64,000 bases of DNA from Candidatus Propionivibrio dominans (GCA_016709335.1 JADJNC010000009.1:1-64000); one strand, 5' to 3'. Shown: positions 45,551 to 55,631, numbered from the stretch's first letter. Notes: generated by a model from the sequence alone, not told the origin. Translations and numbers: made by a program.

Positions 45551-46327
45551 GTGCGTCATGATGAAGCTCCATATCCAACCAGACCTTCCCCGACGGATTG
45601 GCATGTGTTTTTGCGCGGCTTTCCTTCGGTTGCGGACGCTGTCCACAATACACTAACGAATTGTGAGACCGTAAGCATCAGGACAGTTTCGCGCATCAAT
45701 GTCCTGGACAATTCACGCTTAGCCCGGCCTTTGATTCCGGCACCCGTTGCCGTCCGTGAAGGCACGACTGGCGCCCTGAGACTATCTGCTCTGGTTCTGG
45801 CGTTCAGCCTGGTGGCTGCTGTGCCTGCTTTCGCAGCCGATGCCTGCCCGGCGATCCTGAATCATCGCTTCCAGCCGCTGCAGGATCAGAAGTCACAGTC
45901 ACTTTGCCAGTGGCAGGGCAAAGTGGTGCTGGTAGTGAACACCGCCAGTTACTGTGGTTTCACCTCGCAGTACGATGGTCTCGAAAAGCTCTATGCCCGG
46001 CTTAAGGATCGCGGACTGGTCGTTGTCGGATTTCCGTCCAATGACTTCGGCAACCAGGAACCCGGCAGCGACCGTGAAATTGCCGAGTTTTGCCGGCTGA
46101 CCTATGGCGTGAAGTTCCCGATGTTCGCCAAGACAACGGTAGTCGGCAAGAACGCCAACCCGTTCTACGCGCAACTGGCCAAAGCGACCGGTTCGGAACC
46201 GCAATGGAATTTTCACAAGTACCTGATCGATCGTAGCGGCCAGCAGGTGCTGAGCTTCGGTAGTCGCGTCAAGCCCGAGGACAGGGCTTTGCTCGCAAGG
46301 ATCGAAGAGTTTCTCGGCAAACCGTGA
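45551..46327 (+). CDS. Exported glutathione peroxidase
   Basis: The open frame begins at GTG 45551, but the first ~60 residues look non-coding and another palindrome lies inside (45699-45711); a start near TTG 45731 just before the signal peptide (LRLSALVLAFSLVAAVPAFA) is more likely. The mature enzyme has catalytic NTASYCGFTSQYDGL (Cys form), GFPSNDFGNQEPG and WNFHKYLID, the Cys-Gln-Trp triad. Reduces peroxides with thiols in the periplasm, fitting the oxidative-stress context. Confidence 0.85.
   Translation: MRHDEAPYPTRPSPTDWHVFLRGFPSVADAVHNTLTNCETVSIRTVSRINVLDNSRLARPLIPAPVAVREGTTGALRLSALVLAFSLVAAVPAFAADACPAILNHRFQPLQDQKSQSLCQWQGKVVLVVNTASYCGFTSQYDGLEKLYARLKDRGLVVVGFPSNDFGNQEPGSDREIAEFCRLTYGVKFPMFAKTTVVGKNANPFYAQLAKATGSEPQWNFHKYLIDRSGQQVLSFGSRVKPEDRALLARIEEFLGKP
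45699..45711. promoter_or_regulatory. ATGTCCTGGACAA palindrome upstream of glutathione-peroxidase signal peptide
   Basis: Fourth copy of the TTGTCCNGGACAA-type motif, 20 bp before the more likely translation start at 45731. Suggests that the functional peroxidase promoter lies between 45650 and 45730. Confidence 0.5.
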
Positions 46328-46376
46328 CCAACGTCCGTCTGACATCCAGCCTTTTCGCCACCATGGAGACCACAAA

Positions 46377-46469
46377 ATGAACGCCCCAGACAGATTCTTC
46401 CTTCCCGACATGCAGGCCCGCGCCGACCTCCGCCCTTTGGCGAGTACTTATCCTGGAAACCGCAGTTGA
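46377..46469 (+). pseudogene. Short ORF truncated/altered by MITE insertion
   Basis: Starts at ATG with GGAG upstream, 50 bp after the peroxidase gene (NAPDRFFLPDMQARADLRPLA) and stops inside the MITE. Removing the 177-bp MITE and one CTTAT copy gives a 27-codon ORF ending in TGA that overlaps the ATG of the following hydrolase gene, suggesting a coupled leader ORF before insertion. Confidence 0.45.
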
Positions 46470-46628
46470 GCGCGACCAATTGGCTGCAACACCATGTTTG
46501 GCGAGGGTTTGGCCCTCACCCCGGCCCTCTCCCACAGGGAGAGGGGGTTTGCACCCTTCTCCCTGCGGGAGAAGGGCCGGGGATGAGGGCCTACGATACT
46601 GGCATTACGCTCAACTGCGTTTTTTAGG
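46452..46628. mobile_element. 177-bp MITE, copy 1
   Basis: Ends are inverted repeats of the form CCT..AAA.CGCAGTTGAGCG; the element is flanked by the 5-bp direct repeat CTTAT. The interior holds two large C/G-rich hairpins (CCCTCTCCCACAGGGAGAGGG and CTTCTCCCTGCGGGAGAAG). It has no coding capacity. A second copy of exactly 177 bp (after removing the IS) is at 57997-59647 with TTAAA target duplication. Needs a transposase supplied in trans. Confidence 0.88.
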
Positions 46629-46638
46629 CTTATTCACC

Positions 46639-47733
46639 ATGAAATTTTTCAGGCAGCTCATTACCAAGTCGTCAAACAGGATCGTGATACCCGTGTTCAT
46701 AACGCCTTTGCCAAGGTTCGCCGTGGCCGCAAGCGCAACGTTTGTCGTGCTCTTTTTCGCGTCGACTCGTCTCGCGGCCCAAATGGTCGAGGTGCCGGTG
46801 ACCGTCCCCGCCGGTATCGCGCAGACGGAGACCGTCGTTGAAGCTGGCGCTGCGCAGTTCGTTACCCATGATTTCGACTGGTTCGATACGGCACGCAACC
46901 GCGCCGTTCCGGTGCGGCTGTATCTTCCGGCGCAAACGGCGCCTGCACAGACGCTGCCGCTGGTGGTGTTTTCGCACGGCATGGGTGGATCACGACGGGG
47001 TTATAGTTATCTCGGCGCCTACTGGGCCAGTCACGGCTATGCCAGTTTGCACCTGCAGCATGTCGGCAGTGACCGTTCGTTGTGGTCCGGTAACCCCTTC
47101 GGCCTGGTCGGGCGGCTTCAGGTAGCGGCCAAGGAAGATGAGGCGATCGCTCGTGTCGGTGATCTGCGCTTTGCGCTTGATCAGATTCTCGCCGATAAAG
47201 AAATGGGCTCAAGGATCGACGCCGGCCGCATTGTTGCTGCCGGCCATTCCTACGGCGCCAATACCGTCATGCTGGCGCTTGGCGCGCGCATCGAGCGCCA
47301 TGATCAGATCATTGACCTGGTTGAGCCGCGTCTCAGGGCGGCCGTACTGCTTTCGGCACCGCCCTTTTATGGTGAAAGCAACCCGGCTGGAATTCTCTCG
47401 GAAATCAGGGTGCCGTCACTGCATATTACTGCGACCGAAGACATCATCCGCATTCCGGGGTACTACTCGGGGGTTGAGGACAGGATCGCAGTCTTCGATG
47501 CCATGCCCGGCACGCACAAAGTGCTTGCGGTATTCGACGGCGGGTCCCACAGCATGTTTACCGATCGTACTGGCACCGGCGGTACCGAACTCAATTTGCT
47601 GGTCAAGTCCGCGACCAAGGAACTCTCGCTCGCTTTCTTCGAGAGTATATTTGGCAGCGACGATGCGGCACTGCGCAACTGGCCTGCACGCCATAATACG
47701 ATTGTCGCCAAGTTCATTACACCGGGTTCTTAA
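46639..47733 (+). CDS. Exported alpha/beta hydrolase
   Basis: 364 aa from the first ATG after the MITE. Signal-anchor region (FAVAASATFVVLFFASTRLAA), oxyanion LVVFSHGMGGSRRG, nucleophile elbow AGHSYGANT, later acid THITATEDI-type Asp region and FDGGSHSMF histidine. Resembles platelet-activating-factor acetylhydrolase/chlorophyllase-like or dienelactone hydrolases. The natural ribosome-binding region was displaced by the MITE 10 bp upstream, so expression may be reduced. Confidence 0.82.
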   Translation: MKFFRQLITKSSNRIVIPVFITPLPRFAVAASATFVVLFFASTRLAAQMVEVPVTVPAGIAQTETVVEAGAAQFVTHDFDWFDTARNRAVPVRLYLPAQTAPAQTLPLVVFSHGMGGSRRGYSYLGAYWASHGYASLHLQHVGSDRSLWSGNPFGLVGRLQVAAKEDEAIARVGDLRFALDQILADKEMGSRIDAGRIVAAGHSYGANTVMLALGARIERHDQIIDLVEPRLRAAVLLSAPPFYGESNPAGILSEIRVPSLHITATEDIIRIPGYYSGVEDRIAVFDAMPGTHKVLAVFDGGSHSMFTDRTGTGGTELNLLVKSATKELSLAFFESIFGSDDAALRNWPARHNTIVAKFITPGS

Positions 47734-47771
47734 GCCATTCTTCCTTACGTTTTTTCATTTGACCGGATGCC

Positions 47772-48401
47772 ATGCTCCTCTATCTGTTTAGCTTCGTCCT
47801 TCTGGTGGCGCCTGTCGTGACCCGCGCCACTGAAGAGCCGACCCATGAAGTGCTGCGCAAGCTCGAAAACAACATCGAGATTCGACAGTATGCGCCCTAT
47901 GTGGTCGCCGAAGTCCTTGTCGAGGGCAGCGCCGATACGGCAGGCAATGATGCCTTTCCGATTCTCGCAGGCTACATCTTCGGAAATAACAAGGGTGAGC
48001 GGAGTTTTTCGATGACCGCGCCGGTAACGCAGACCGTCGCCCCGGTGAAGCTGGAGATGACGGCGCCAGTCACCCAGACGGCGGTCGCCGACGGCTGGAT
48101 CGTGCAGTTCGTGCTGCCCAGGGGGGTGAAGCTTGCCTCGGCACCCGAGCCGAATGATTCGAGAGTCAAGCTGCGCGAGGAGCCAGGCAGACGTATTGCG
48201 GCGATACGTTACTCGGGATTCTGGTCCGCCGATAACTACGTAGAGCACCTGGACAAGCTAAAGGCAACACTCACCTTGGAAGGGCTTGCCTGGTCAGGTG
48301 AACCGGTTTTCTCCCGCTACAACCCGCCATTTACACCGTGGTTCTTGCGACGCAATGAAATCTGGCTGTCACTGTCTTCAGAGCAGGTAGAATCAAAATG
48401 A
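47772..48401 (+). CDS. SOUL-family heme-binding protein
   Basis: 209 aa with signal peptide. The motif ERSFSMTAPVTQT, repeated as LEMTAPVTQT, and IAAIRYSGFWSADNYVEHLDKLKATL are SOUL/HBP hallmarks; NPPFTPWFLRRNEIWL ends the domain. SOUL proteins bind tetrapyrroles; in bacteria they often sit in light-regulated clusters. Probably in one transcription unit with the hydrolase. Confidence 0.9.
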   Translation: MLLYLFSFVLLVAPVVTRATEEPTHEVLRKLENNIEIRQYAPYVVAEVLVEGSADTAGNDAFPILAGYIFGNNKGERSFSMTAPVTQTVAPVKLEMTAPVTQTAVADGWIVQFVLPRGVKLASAPEPNDSRVKLREEPGRRIAAIRYSGFWSADNYVEHLDKLKATLTLEGLAWSGEPVFSRYNPPFTPWFLRRNEIWLSLSSEQVESK

Positions 48402-48443
48402 ATGAGTTCGCAGAGAGAGAGATGGATTTTTCGACCGGAGAGA

Positions 48444-48803
48444 ATGATGCTGAAAGTTACGAATAGTGTTGCACTGCTGCTGATCGCGCTGGGAGGCGGA
48501 GCGTTCATCGTTTCCTCCAGCCCCACTGCCTTGCTTCCGGCCTATGTGGGCGTCGCGTTGCTGGTGCTTGGCGTGCTCTCGATCGCCTTTGTTGGGGCGC
48601 GCAAGCACCTGATGCATAGTGCGTCGCTGGTCGCCCTGCTCGGCGCACTGGCTCCCGCAGCGGCGCTGGCGATCCGCGCCGGTCAAATGAGCCCGCTTGC
48701 ACTCACGGTGAACCTCGGGATGCTCGCGCTGTGTGCCGCGCTGTTCGTGCTACAGGTCCGCTTTTTCCTCAAGGCGCGCCGGACGCGTGCTGCCGCTCTT
48801 TAG
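48444..48803 (+). CDS. Small four-helix membrane protein
   Basis: 119 aa from ATG after CGGAGAG. Four hydrophobic helices (VALLLIALGGGAFIV, YVGVALLVLGVLSIAFVG, LVALLGALAPAAALAI, LGMLALCAALFVLQVRFFL) and a basic tail. No family recognised. A 22-codon ORF (48398-48466) overlapping the SOUL stop may couple translation. Likely the last gene of the photo-oxidative-stress run. Confidence 0.65.
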   Translation: MMLKVTNSVALLLIALGGGAFIVSSSPTALLPAYVGVALLVLGVLSIAFVGARKHLMHSASLVALLGALAPAAALAIRAGQMSPLALTVNLGMLALCAALFVLQVRFFLKARRTRAAAL

Positions 48804-48863
48804 GCGACGAGCGGTGCGCTGACGGCATCCACGATTGCCGCCGAACTACCAGAAGCAGTGGTG

Positions 48864-49031
48864 ATGTACTCCCTCCGTCATACGGCGATTAGCGAAATGA
48901 TACTTGCTGGAATGGGCTCTTACATCGTGGCAAACCTCGCCGGTACATCTGATGCGATGATCGAGCAGAATTACGGACACCTGAAGCATTCAGTATTAAT
49001 CTCGAAGCTCGACAGGGTAGTGATGTTATAG
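48864..49031 (+). pseudogene. Tyrosine recombinase C-terminal fragment
   Basis: The frame reads YSLRHTAISEMILAGMGSYIV and IEQNYGHLKH, the RH..S...AG and final Y-x-HL of phage-type integrases; the same frame extends upstream without a start. The N-terminal two thirds are missing. Remnant of an integrated element. Confidence 0.75.
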
Positions 49032-49336
49032 CACCCGCACTGCGCCAACAAAAAGGGCAGGGCTGACGTGATACCTCATGAACGGCGGCGTCAAGTGTCG
49101 TCTGTGCGGATGCACACCCGTTTCGGCTGATTGCCGCTATCCATTGCGCCTTGCTGCTCTTCGTGAGTATGTCGCTAGCGAGTGTCAAAGTCGGGCCCCA
49201 CTGGCGGAGATAAAAACAGTGACCACATTAACCAATGAGGGTTGATATTCAGACACCGAAGTTCAAGTTGGCGGAATAACAGGCCTCGGCTTCGGCACCC
49301 TTTTTTATGCGCGGCACCCTGACGTCGGGCGAGCAA
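49032..49336. other. Intergenic stretch between integrase remnant and DUF2442 gene
   Basis: About 305 bp; no gene, repeat or RNA structure that I can support. Probably decayed mobile-element DNA. Confidence 0.35.
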
Positions 49337-49636
49337 TCAGGCCGCCAGACGATGCTCAATAGCCGCGCGTGCTAGATCTGGAACAAACGCACCTTCATCT
49401 ATCGATGGAAAATAGAGATCGAAACCGCCGCCTTCCAAGCGAACATCGGACAAATCCGCTGTTGCCGGCAAGCCAAGGGCGCTAGCCGGGATGGCAAGTT
49501 CGACGCTTCCTTCAAATTCCAAAACAAGACGGTTACGAGTCGTGTCGAAACGAGCGGCTACAGCGCGTGGCTCGACTGCGGCCGCGTCCTCGCCGCGCTT
49601 CATCGCGCGAGCAATCATTTCGTCAATAGGTTCCAT
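49337..49636 (-). CDS. DUF2442-domain protein
   Basis: 99 aa. The middle (FDTTRNRLVLEFEGSVELAIPASALGLPATADLSDVRLEGGGFDLYFPSIDEGAFVPDL) matches DUF2442, usually encoded next to DUF4160 as a toxin-antitoxin-like pair. The start overlaps the end of the DUF4160 gene by 14 bp. Function unproven. Confidence 0.82.
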   Translation of the reverse strand: MEPIDEMIARAMKRGEDAAAVEPRAVAARFDTTRNRLVLEFEGSVELAIPASALGLPATADLSDVRLEGGGFDLYFPSIDEGAFVPDLARAAIEHRLAA

Positions 49637-49871
49637 GCATTAATCTCCAATCTTCGCAAAGTGCTGAAAGTGCCTGCTCAATCTGACCTAACGCTCGCTT
49701 CAGCGTTCCCGCGTCAATGCTTCGAGAATCAATCAGTACGACCGGCCCTTCCGGGCAATTTAGTGCGATCTTAGCCCGGCCATGTGGACCCACCAGGTGA
49801 ACATGGGCCGGAGCATGGTCGTGAGTGTAGATCATCACCCGCCAAGTCCCAATTCTTAATCGCGTTCCCAT
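49623..49871 (-). CDS. DUF4160-domain protein
   Basis: 82 aa. RVMIYTHDHAPAHVHLVGPHGRAKIAL has the HDHxPAHVHV-type signature of DUF4160. First gene of the two-gene unit with DUF2442; such pairs are common in accessory DNA and are suspected toxin-antitoxin modules. Confidence 0.85.
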   Translation of the reverse strand: MGTRLRIGTWRVMIYTHDHAPAHVHLVGPHGRAKIALNCPEGPVVLIDSRSIDAGTLKRALGQIEQALSALCEDWRLMHGTY

Positions 49872-49873
49872 TG

Positions 49874-50095
49874 TTACCCCATTCTTTCGGCTAGCTTTGT
49901 AGCCCGCAGGTGCGTATATTTCTTTAACATCTGCACTGTCTTGCGACCGCTGACCGCTGCCAACTCCAGCAAGCTAAAACCGCCACGTTCGGCTAGGCGG
50001 CTAAGCGGGGTTTTAAGCCCGAACCCCCAATTTTCTGCCAGATACCTTGGAAGGCGAGGTTTTCGGACGAAGCACCTATCCGACATTTTTTCCAA
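49874..50095 (-). pseudogene. Second tyrosine recombinase C-terminal fragment
   Basis: SRLAERGGFSLLELAAVSGRKT and QMLKKYTHLRATKLAERMG are the last 45 residues of a site-specific integrase, including the catalytic tyrosine in KYTHL. Upstream residues of the same frame do not match. Only 3 bp separate it from the DUF4160 gene. Together with the fragment at 48864 it brackets the DUF4160/DUF2442 pair. Confidence 0.75.
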
Positions 50096-50793
50096 AAGTT
50101 GTGCCCGGTTTGCGTCCCTTTGTTGCCAGTGTCGAGAAACAAGTGTTTGTAGTCAACCTGCACCGTTACTGGCTTTTCACTTGCGTCGGAAAAATCATGG
50201 GTTCCGGCCTACACCCCCAGACCAGACCCCGGGTACGGCGGCGTTTGCCGTTGGAAGCATCCGTCGCTGGTGGCTGAGCATGGGAAAAGAAAAATACCCA
50301 TCGGTGTTAACGCCGAGTTAAAACTGACCCAGTTGTCCCGGCAAGGAAGCAACTAGCATATTACCGACATTCGCAGTTCGCTGAAATTGGCAAAATGAAC
50401 GTCAGCATCGCCCCCAGACGGTGGACGCTCGCAATATCGATATCAATGAGTGCTTATCGTTTTTATGCAGCGCTCCACATAAGGCCGAGGAGCGGACCCG
50501 CCGATGAAAGCATCGAGTGACAAGCTTGAGGTCAGTTACCTGTCGTTCGTGTCGCCGCGTTTCACCTGCCTTGAATGATTGCAAATTGCAACAGAACTCT
50601 TTCGGGCTAGACCTGAATGGCGGGTAACGCTTTGTATTGAGGCCAGTGGTTTCTTTTGTTGCGACAGTCAACCAGCGAGACACTCTGGCTGGCTGGACGA
50701 TTGTTTGGCCTCCGTTTTTTACCGACGACAGAACACTGATTTCCGTACGTCAAGAAAAAGGCCACCAGAAGTCTGCCTAAGTCTTTGATTTTA
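50096..50793. other. Intergenic region downstream of tRNA-Arg
   Basis: About 700 bp between the integrase remnant and the tRNA 3' end. No gene is supported; short frames have no recognised motifs. Given the tRNA and integrase fragments it is probably eroded integrative-element DNA. No duplicate of the tRNA 3' end (att site) was recognised. Confidence 0.4.
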
Positions 50794-50870
50794 TGGCGCG
50801 CCCGACACGATTCGAACGTGCGACCCCTGCCTTCGGAGGGCAGTACTCTATCCAGCTGAGCTACAGGCGC
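50794..50870 (-). tRNA. tRNA-Arg (anticodon CCG)
   Basis: 77-nt cloverleaf with encoded CCA. Acceptor GCGCCTG pairs with CGGGCGC; D-arm AGCTCAGCTGGATAGAG; anticodon stem CTGCC/GGCAG with loop CTCCGAA (anticodon CCG); T-arm CACG-TTCGAAT-CGTG. Reads codon CGG. Confidence 0.95.
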
Positions 50871-51032
50871 GAAGAGGGTGCGAAGCATAGCCGGTTTGGC
50901 GGGCGGCGTCCATCGTGACAGGAAGTCTGCCCGATGACCGGCCTGTGCAGCGCATGAAATGGCGATGTGCACGCGGCCTGCCGCGCAGCCGACTATCTAC
51001 GCCCTTCTTCACGGCAGCATCGCCAGGTTCGC

Positions 51033-51917
51033 CTATCCACGCGGTCTCCGGCTGCGTGCCGTTTCGAGTTGCTGGCAAAGGCGTTCGGCACCGTCCAGCA
51101 GGCGCGGCGTATGACGCTGGATCAATTCAGGCTGGACAAAGAAGAGGTTGTCGCGCGCGACGGCGGTAATTGACGTCCACCGTTTCCAGTCATCCAGCCA
51201 CTCGGGGCGCGATTCGCCCATGCCGCTGGCGACGATGGCCTCGGGGTTGGCGGCGATCACCGCTTCCACGGTCACCGTTGGCGCCAGCATTTCCAGCTTT
51301 TCAAAAACGTTCTCGCCGCCGCACAGGCGGATGACGCTGGAGATGATCTGCTTGCCGCCGACGGTCATCAGCGGTTGCTTCCAGATCTGGTAGAAAGTGC
51401 GTACCGGGGGCCGCTTGCTGTAGCGCTCCTGCAGCGCGGCGAAGCGCTCGCGAAAACGCCCGGCGGCGGCATTGCCGGCGGCACTGGTGCCGGCCAGGAT
51501 GCCAAAGCGTTCGATCTCGGAGGCCACGTCCTCGATGCGATCGATTTGTGAAATATAGACCGGGAAACCGAGTCCGCGCAGCTTTTCGATATTCGCCGCT
51601 GAATTGCCGCTGAGCCAACCGATGATCAGGTCAGGCTTCAGGGCAACCACGGTTTCAAGATCAACGCGCTCGTAGCTGCCAACGCGGGTGATCTTCTTCG
51701 CTTCTTCCGGGTAGTTGCTGAACTGTACGGTGCCGACCAGTTTTTCGCCGGCGCCGGCGGCAAAAAGGGTTTCGACCAGATGCGGCGCCAGCGTGATGAT
51801 GCGTTGGGCCGGCTGGGGCAGGCTGACCGTTGCCCCGGTATCGTCCTTGACCAGCACTTCGGCGCCGGCCATACGACAGGCAGCAACGATGACTAAAGCA
51901 AGCAGGGTTTTCAGCAT
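51033..51917 (-). CDS. btuF: Periplasmic cobalamin-binding protein (BtuF-like)
   Basis: 294 aa from the ATG that overlaps the cobD stop by 7 bp; signal peptide (LLALVIVAACRMAGA). DDTGATVSLPQPAQRIITLAPHLVETLFAAGAGEKLVG and VGSYERVDLETVVALKPDLIIGW are the helical-backbone substrate-binding fold of class III binding proteins. Location at the end of a cobalamin operon supports corrinoid binding; the BtuC/BtuD partners are not in the window. Confidence 0.88.
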   Translation of the reverse strand: MLKTLLALVIVAACRMAGAEVLVKDDTGATVSLPQPAQRIITLAPHLVETLFAAGAGEKLVGTVQFSNYPEEAKKITRVGSYERVDLETVVALKPDLIIGWLSGNSAANIEKLRGLGFPVYISQIDRIEDVASEIERFGILAGTSAAGNAAAGRFRERFAALQERYSKRPPVRTFYQIWKQPLMTVGGKQIISSVIRLCGGENVFEKLEMLAPTVTVEAVIAANPEAIVASGMGESRPEWLDDWKRWTSITAVARDNLFFVQPELIQRHTPRLLDGAERLCQQLETARSRRPRG

Positions 51918-52912
51918 GGGGGAGTCCATTCGGCAATGGCCGTAGTCAATCGTTGCCACTGCTCTTCGCTGCCGGGCAGACCGAAGCGTAGCAGGGCGTT
52001 TTGGTCGAAGCGGCGCGTCAGAATGGCGCGGCGGGCGAAGTGTTCGTGCAGTGCCGTCAAATGCGCAACATTATCCGGCATGCTCAGCGTGCAGAACAGG
52101 GCGGTGCGGCTGACCGCGCCGAGCGGCGCCAGCAGTTCGGCCAGGCGCCGGGAACTCCCGGCCAGCCGGGCGCGTGTCGCGGCCTGCCATGCCGAATCGG
52201 CCAGCGCCTGCCGTGCCACGGCGCGTGCGGGATGCGACACCGGCCACGGGCCGATGGCTTCGCGCAGGCGATCGAGCTTTTCCGCCACGCCGAAAACGAA
52301 GCCGACACGCGCGCCGGCCAGCCCGAAAAACTTGCCGAGCGAACGCAGCACGATCAGGTTGGGCGCCTCTGCGCTGCCGGCCAGCGCGGCGATGCCATTC
52401 TCCGCTTCGCTTTCAGCAAAGGCTTCGTCGACGATCAGCCAGCCGCCGCGCTGCTCAAGCCGGGCGGCGGCATCGAGCAGCGCGCTGCGCGGCAGCGTCA
52501 GCGCGCTCGGGTTGTTGGGGTTGCACAGCACGACGTTCGGCGTCGCCGCAGCCAGTGCGCGTTGCAGCGTCGGCAGGCGACGCAGCCGGTGGCCGGCGCG
52601 CTGCCAGGCTTGCGGCAGTTCCTCGTAAATCGGCGTCAGGCAGGCCACAGCAACCGGCGCGAACAGCGCCGGCAGGATCTGGATCGCCGCCTGCGAACCG
52701 GGCAGCACGAGCAGCCGCTCGTTGCCGTAGTACGCCGCGGCGGCAGCCTCCAGGCCGTCGTCGTCTTCCGGCAGACGTTGCCAGCAGGCCGGATCGATCG
52801 GCGGGATCGGGTAGCCGAGCGGGTTGATGCCGGTCGACAGGTCGATCCAGTCGGCCAGAGCAATGCCATAGTGCTGCGCGGCGGCGCGCAGTTTGCCGCC
52901 ATGCTCAAGCAC
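51911..52912 (-). CDS. cobD: L-threonine-O-3-phosphate decarboxylase (Salmonella CobD; CobC in other nomenclature)
   Basis: 333 aa from a GTG overlapping the cbiB stop by 8 bp; the family start HGGKLRAAAQHYGI follows at once. PLP aminotransferase fold I: LSTGINPLGYP, LLVLPGSQAAIQILP, VVLCNPNNPSALTLP, WLIVDEAFAE, LRSLGKFFGLAGARVGF with the PLP lysine in SLGK. Makes (R)-1-amino-2-propanol phosphate for the lower-ligand arm of cobalamin. Operon cbiB-cobD-btuF. Confidence 0.92.
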   Translation of the reverse strand: MLEHGGKLRAAAQHYGIALADWIDLSTGINPLGYPIPPIDPACWQRLPEDDDGLEAAAAAYYGNERLLVLPGSQAAIQILPALFAPVAVACLTPIYEELPQAWQRAGHRLRRLPTLQRALAAATPNVVLCNPNNPSALTLPRSALLDAAARLEQRGGWLIVDEAFAESEAENGIAALAGSAEAPNLIVLRSLGKFFGLAGARVGFVFGVAEKLDRLREAIGPWPVSHPARAVARQALADSAWQAATRARLAGSSRRLAELLAPLGAVSRTALFCTLSMPDNVAHLTALHEHFARRAILTRRFDQNALLRFGLPGSEEQWQRLTTAIAEWTPPC

Positions 52913-53882
52913 CGGCCAGCCCGATGCAAACGTAGAGCGCCAGCCACAGCGCGGTGCTGCGGCGAACGAGCGACAGCGCCCGCGCGATGTCGTCGCCGCG
53001 TGCTGCGCGCCCTGCGCCCAGCAGCGGCCGCTCCTCGACGCGCCCCTGGTAGATCGCCGCACCACCGAGCTGCAGGCCGAGGCTTCCGGCACCGGCCGCC
53101 ATCACCGGGCCGGCGTTCGGGCTTTCCCACTGCGCGGCCTGCCGGCGCCAGCAGGCCAGGGCGCGGTGTGAGTTTTCGAAGCTTCCGCCGCACAGCGCGT
53201 AGGCCAGCGCGGTCAGACGGGCCGGCAGGTAATTGAGCACATCGTCGAGGCGCGCTGCCGCCCAGCCGAAGCGCAGAAAGCGATCGCTCTTGTAGCCCCA
53301 CATCGCGTCGAGCGTGTTGGCCAGACGGAAGAACAGCGCGCCCGCTCCGCCAAACAGGACAAACCAGAAGAGCGCGCCGATCACCGCGTCGTTGCCGTTC
53401 TCCAGCGTCGATTCGACGCAGGCTGTGGCGACGCCGGTTTCATCGAGCGCGCTGGTATCGCGCGAAACGATCCACCCGACATGCTGCCGTGCGGCGGGCA
53501 GGTCAGCGGCAGCAAGATCGGCGGCAACGCGTTCGGCATGCAGCGCCAGACTGCGCCCGCCGAGTGCAAAATACAGCAGCATGACATCGACCAGCCAGCC
53601 GATGAAGTCATAGCGCTTGCCCACGAAAGCAAGCACCACCCACGGCAGAACGAGCAACGCCCAGGCCAGCAGGCCAGCCACGCGCCGCCCCAAGCCACTG
53701 TGGCCGCGATTCAACGCCCGCTCGACGACGTTGGCCAAAGCGCCAAAACCGGCCAGCGGATGCCAGCGCTTCGGCTCACCGAGCAGACGATCGAGCGCGA
53801 CACCCGCCAGCGCGGCAAACGGCAACCACAGTGTCGCCGGGACGTAGCGTGTGAATAGATCGGGGGTAAGCGAGATGGGCAT
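52905..53882 (-). CDS. cbiB: Adenosylcobinamide-phosphate synthase (CbiB/CobD)
   Basis: 325 aa from ATG 53882 (MPISLTPDLF); upstream in-frame codons add a poor N-terminus. Membrane protein: LDRLLGEPKRWHPLAGFG, IVSRDTSALDETGVATACVESTLENGNDAVIGALFWFVLFGGAGALFFRLANTLDAMWGYKSDRF are hallmark CbiB motifs. Attaches aminopropanol phosphate to adenosylcobyric acid at the inner membrane. First gene of the minus-strand cobalamin operon, divergent from cobQ. Confidence 0.94.
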   Translation of the reverse strand: MPISLTPDLFTRYVPATLWLPFAALAGVALDRLLGEPKRWHPLAGFGALANVVERALNRGHSGLGRRVAGLLAWALLVLPWVVLAFVGKRYDFIGWLVDVMLLYFALGGRSLALHAERVAADLAAADLPAARQHVGWIVSRDTSALDETGVATACVESTLENGNDAVIGALFWFVLFGGAGALFFRLANTLDAMWGYKSDRFLRFGWAAARLDDVLNYLPARLTALAYALCGGSFENSHRALACWRRQAAQWESPNAGPVMAAGAGSLGLQLGGAAIYQGRVEERPLLGAGRAARGDDIARALSLVRRSTALWLALYVCIGLAGA

Positions 53883-53989
53883 GAGAAAATCGGCGGAAGG
53901 AAGCCAAGATTCTACGCCGAACCCTTTGAACACGGCTAAGCACGAAGGGCACAGACAAGTAAATTAATTCTTACGCCTACATATTGAAT

Positions 53990-54100
53990 TACGGTCATTC
54001 CGGGCTTGACCCGGAATCCAGTTCGTTTATCAAAACAGTTTTTCTAACAACTTGATCAGATGTACAAATCTGGATTCCGGCGTTCGCCGGAATGACGACA
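53990..54100. repeat. Paired-hairpin REP/BIME-like repeat, copy C
   Basis: GTCATTCCGGGCTTGACCCGGAATCC at 53994 and GGATTCCGGCGTTCGCCGGAATGAC at 54070 with the shared CAGTTCGTTTATC segment; the spacer differs from copies A and B. It lies between the divergent cbiB and cobQ genes and fills most of that region. No cobalamin box was recognised. Confidence 0.75.
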
Positions 54101-54140
54101 TGTGAACAAATCTTCTCCGTAACTTATTGACTTCCCAAAC

Positions 54141-55631
<1,491 letters not shown>

